From Thermomucor indicae-seudaticae (lineage: Eukaryota > Mucoromycota > Mucoromycetes > Mucorales > Lichtheimiaceae): a stretch of 64,000 nt of DNA. Below, piece after piece: positions 62,312 through 64,000 of the stretch. The first letter of the stretch is position 1, and each line of letters starts with the position of its first letter. The stretch lies in assembly GCA_000787465.1 (NCBI GenBank), contig JSYX01000044.1, forward strand, positions 39,984 to 103,983, in the 5' to 3' direction. Below the pieces are notes generated by a model, which was not told where the DNA came from, made no database searches, and worked only from the letters and a program-made list of their open reading frames with translations. The position numbers and the translations under genes were made by a program.

Positions 62312-62996
62312 AGAGAGATAGGGAACCAGGCGGCGGAGGAATTTCCCAGTGGTTCTGGTACCGCCTCATGTATCATCGCCGTGGTAATCAACTAAAAGTT
62401 TGTAGTTTATAGATAGATATCACTGAATGTATATCTGATGCTTTTCCCATTGGACTTGCTGTTCACGAATGTGTAGGAGAGTATAGCGTCAGTAGTATTA
62501 AAATAAATTAAATAATTGTTGATATAAAAGTTTAGAAGTTAGATAGGCATTATCTTATTGTGTACATGTTGAACTGTCATACGCGTGCAGTGGGCACTTG
62601 GGCGTCTATAGGGCGTTTCAATAGGGTGCTTTGACAGTCTTGCACATTTGAAAGTCAAGAAAATGCCAAAAAAGATGAGGACTGTGATAGGCTAGCGGAA
62701 CTACTGTAACTCAAAAATGTGTTCGCGCCTCCGGAAGAAAGACTTTGCGTCAGTTGAAAATGAGGTCTTACGCCTACAAAAGCACCGACTTTGCGTTAAA
62801 CCAACAGTAGTTTGCGTAGGCTTTTTGTATTATATCACGTACCTGCTACACAGAGACAGACCTCGTTCCAACCTCTTGACGCACAATCCCCAACCCAAGG
62901 CATTGTCAACACCATCGTTTAGTTACATGTCCTTGCATCTGAAGAAGGATGAACATACCTAAAACTATATAGAATGCATATTAACAACGTCGCATT
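62312..62996. other. GEP3 3' flank and TTTGCG-motif stretch
   Basis: No supported gene. TTTGCGT occurs three times between 62740 and 62825, similar to the motif cluster at 20400-20570, so an old copy of the same repeat type is possible. An 81-codon frame at 62717-62962 lies over this cluster and has no motifs. Confidence 0.35.
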
Positions 62997-63434
62997 CGCT
63001 AGGGCTCCGGATGGGCCGGGCCGGGCTGGGCCTGGGCCAACTGGGCATCTGGCCCTGGCCCAGGCCCAGCCCGGCCATGTCGGAGTCTTAACTGCATCGT
63101 AGATTTGTTTCTTCGGATTCTAACTGCAAATCCAATGAAAGAGAATATGCAAACAAAGGGAGAAAGACAATAATACAAACGGGTGTTGAAGAGACAGTGA
63201 GCAAATGTCGATATGACACGATGGATATCTTTATTTGCTTTACCAACTTTTCGCAGTTAGTTTACATTTCGGCCCATGGGCGGCCCAAAGGCCCACTGGG
63301 CCAAATTTGCTGGGCCAAAATCCTGGCCCAAGGCCCAATTGGGCCCGGCCCATTGTGGTGAGACCGCAGCCCGAGCCCGATGGGCCATGACCCATGGGCC
63401 GGGCCGTGGGCCGGCCCAACTCGGAGCCCTAGCG
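62997..63434. mobile_element. GGGCC-rich inverted-repeat element
   Basis: The left terminus CGCTAGGGCTCCGG (62997-63010) matches the reverse complement of the right terminus TCGGAGCCCTAGCG (63421-63434) at 13 of 14 positions. Inside each end lies a block of GGGCC, CTGGGCC and GGCCCA words (about 63011-63078 and 63265-63420), which can pair within and between the arms. The middle (63080-63260) is ordinary AT-rich sequence with no open frame of note. No target-site duplication is clear. It lies 67 bp beyond the stop codon of the minus-strand Fanzor gene, so it is either a small MITE-type element beside that gene or the 3' end of the Fanzor transposon itself. Confidence 0.65.
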
Positions 63435-63501
63435 TTCTCAAAGCTTTTGACATCACTTACAGTATGCCCTGGGGGCAAGTCCCGGGGTCGGCGCCACCGA
63501 T

Positions 63502-64000
63502 TCACTGTTGCTGCTTCTTGCTTGCCTTCTTGCCAGATGGTCGCTGCTGCTTGGTCCTGGCTGGTTTTTTCTTCTTTACATCAGAAGTAAAACACTTTGG
63601 CCTTGTCCCAAATTTGATGGCATGCCTTGCGACTATAGCTATATTGTGTGCGGCCATCTTGTCGCGGTAAAAGATCACAAAGCATTCATGACATTGCTTG
63701 ATTCGAATTATATCCTTCTTGGTATTCAGTCGTTTCATGGGTTTTACGAAGCTCTCCTTGCCTTGGCCGAGACAGCGGGGACAAATTTGCGAAGTATTAT
63801 ATTCGCTTGTTCTTGTGAGAATGATATCCTTGGAGGATGCCTTGGCTTTGTCCACGATACGTTTCGCGAGACGAGTCTCCATGGATGATGGTGCACACCT
63901 TGCAGTAGGCGCAGAGACGCCGTCGAGACCAAAACAGATCAAAGTACTTTTGGTTGTGTCTTTGGGTATCATACCCAGAATCAGATCTGCGGCCTTGTCA
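63502..64000 (-). CDS. Fanzor (eukaryotic TnpB-like RNA-guided nuclease), C-terminal part, runs off the window
   Basis: The frame is open from the window edge to the stop at 63502, with no start needed inside. About 165 residues are visible. Upstream of the zinc ribbon are ADLILGMIPKDTTKST, LICFGLDGVSAPTA and the family-typical TRTSEYNTSQICPRCLGQG (first CxxC). The second CxxC is QCHECFVIFYRDKMAAHNIA, which also holds the last RuvC aspartate of the RD..A..NI motif. A lysine/arginine-rich tail (KKKKPARTKQQRPSGKKASK) is a likely nuclear localisation signal. Both zinc pairs and the aspartate are intact, unlike the copy at 2268-2775. The family is known to include RNA-guided DNA nucleases; activity of this copy is not shown. 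Downstream lies the GGGCC element. Confidence 0.8.
   Translation of the reverse strand, partial: DKAADLILGMIPKDTTKSTLICFGLDGVSAPTARCAPSSMETRLAKRIVDKAKASSKDIILTRTSEYNTSQICPRCLGQGKESFVKPMKRLNTKKDIIRIKQCHECFVIFYRDKMAAHNIAIVARHAIKFGTRPKCFTSDVKKKKPARTKQQRPSGKKASKKQQQ

Noticed and set aside
62717..62962. 81-codon plus-strand frame
   Set aside because: Overlaps the TTTGCG motif cluster and has no recognisable content.
63276..63590. Open frames through the GGGCC blocks on both strands
   Set aside because: They are artefacts of GC-rich, stop-poor repeat sequence (G/A/P/W-rich) and overlap the Fanzor C-terminus on the opposite strand.

Overview
The window looks like nuclear DNA of a fungus of the Mucoromycota, probably Mucorales. 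The evidence is short (about 50-100 bp) spliceosomal introns in most genes, many typical fungal orthologues (CYP61/ERG5, CWH43, GEP3, a Kre9/Knh1-like GPI protein, a SepH/Cdc15-type kinase), metazoan-like subunits that yeasts lack (MED23, INTS2, GEMIN2, NKAP), and TnpB-like Fanzor fragments at both ends. The species cannot be named from the sequence alone. All gene models were read by hand by joining open frames at plausible splice sites, so small exon errors are possible, and family names rest on recognised motifs rather than on a search.

Layout. Positions 1 to about 12,700 are gene-poor and full of relics: a decayed Fanzor C-terminus (minus strand, 2268-2775), a degenerate inverted-repeat element (2981-3259), a decayed minus-strand coding region (3680-5150) and a tandem duplication (11825-12040). 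From 12,703 to 20,146 lie two large low-complexity proteins: a SANT plus WD40 protein (+) and a repeat-rich disordered protein (-). A second sparse stretch (20147-22690) carries TTTGCG-type repeat motifs.

From 22,691 to 62,311 the region is dense with housekeeping genes: PEX5 (+), GEMIN2 (-), CWH43 (+), a possible tubby-C-like protein (+), GCN20-type ABC-F ATPase (+), mitochondrial ATPase inhibitor IF1 (-), V-ATPase subunit C VMA5 (-), sterol C-22 desaturase ERG5/CYP61 (-), Integrator subunit INTS2 (-), a small tail-anchored protein (+), a CH-kinase-C1 protein (+), a Kre9/Knh1-like GPI protein (-), TDP1 (+), NKAP (-), MED23 (+), SF3B4 (-) and the circularly permuted GTPase GEP3 (+). Many are arranged as divergent or convergent pairs with very short gaps. 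They are not operons and share no single pathway, although RNA polymerase II/splicing factors (INTS2, NKAP, MED23, SF3B4, GEMIN2) are well represented.

The right end (62,997-64,000) is mobile again: a GGGCC-rich element with 14-bp terminal inverted repeats sits directly 3' of a Fanzor gene whose zinc ribbon and last RuvC aspartate are intact. The gene runs off the window. This pairing, an RNA-guided nuclease homologue next to a highly structured sequence in the place where TnpB-type systems encode their guide RNA, is the most interesting signal in the window. Other notable points are five GC-AG introns, a recent-looking exon-plus-intron duplication, a shortened INTS2, and an unusual CH-kinase-C1 domain order.
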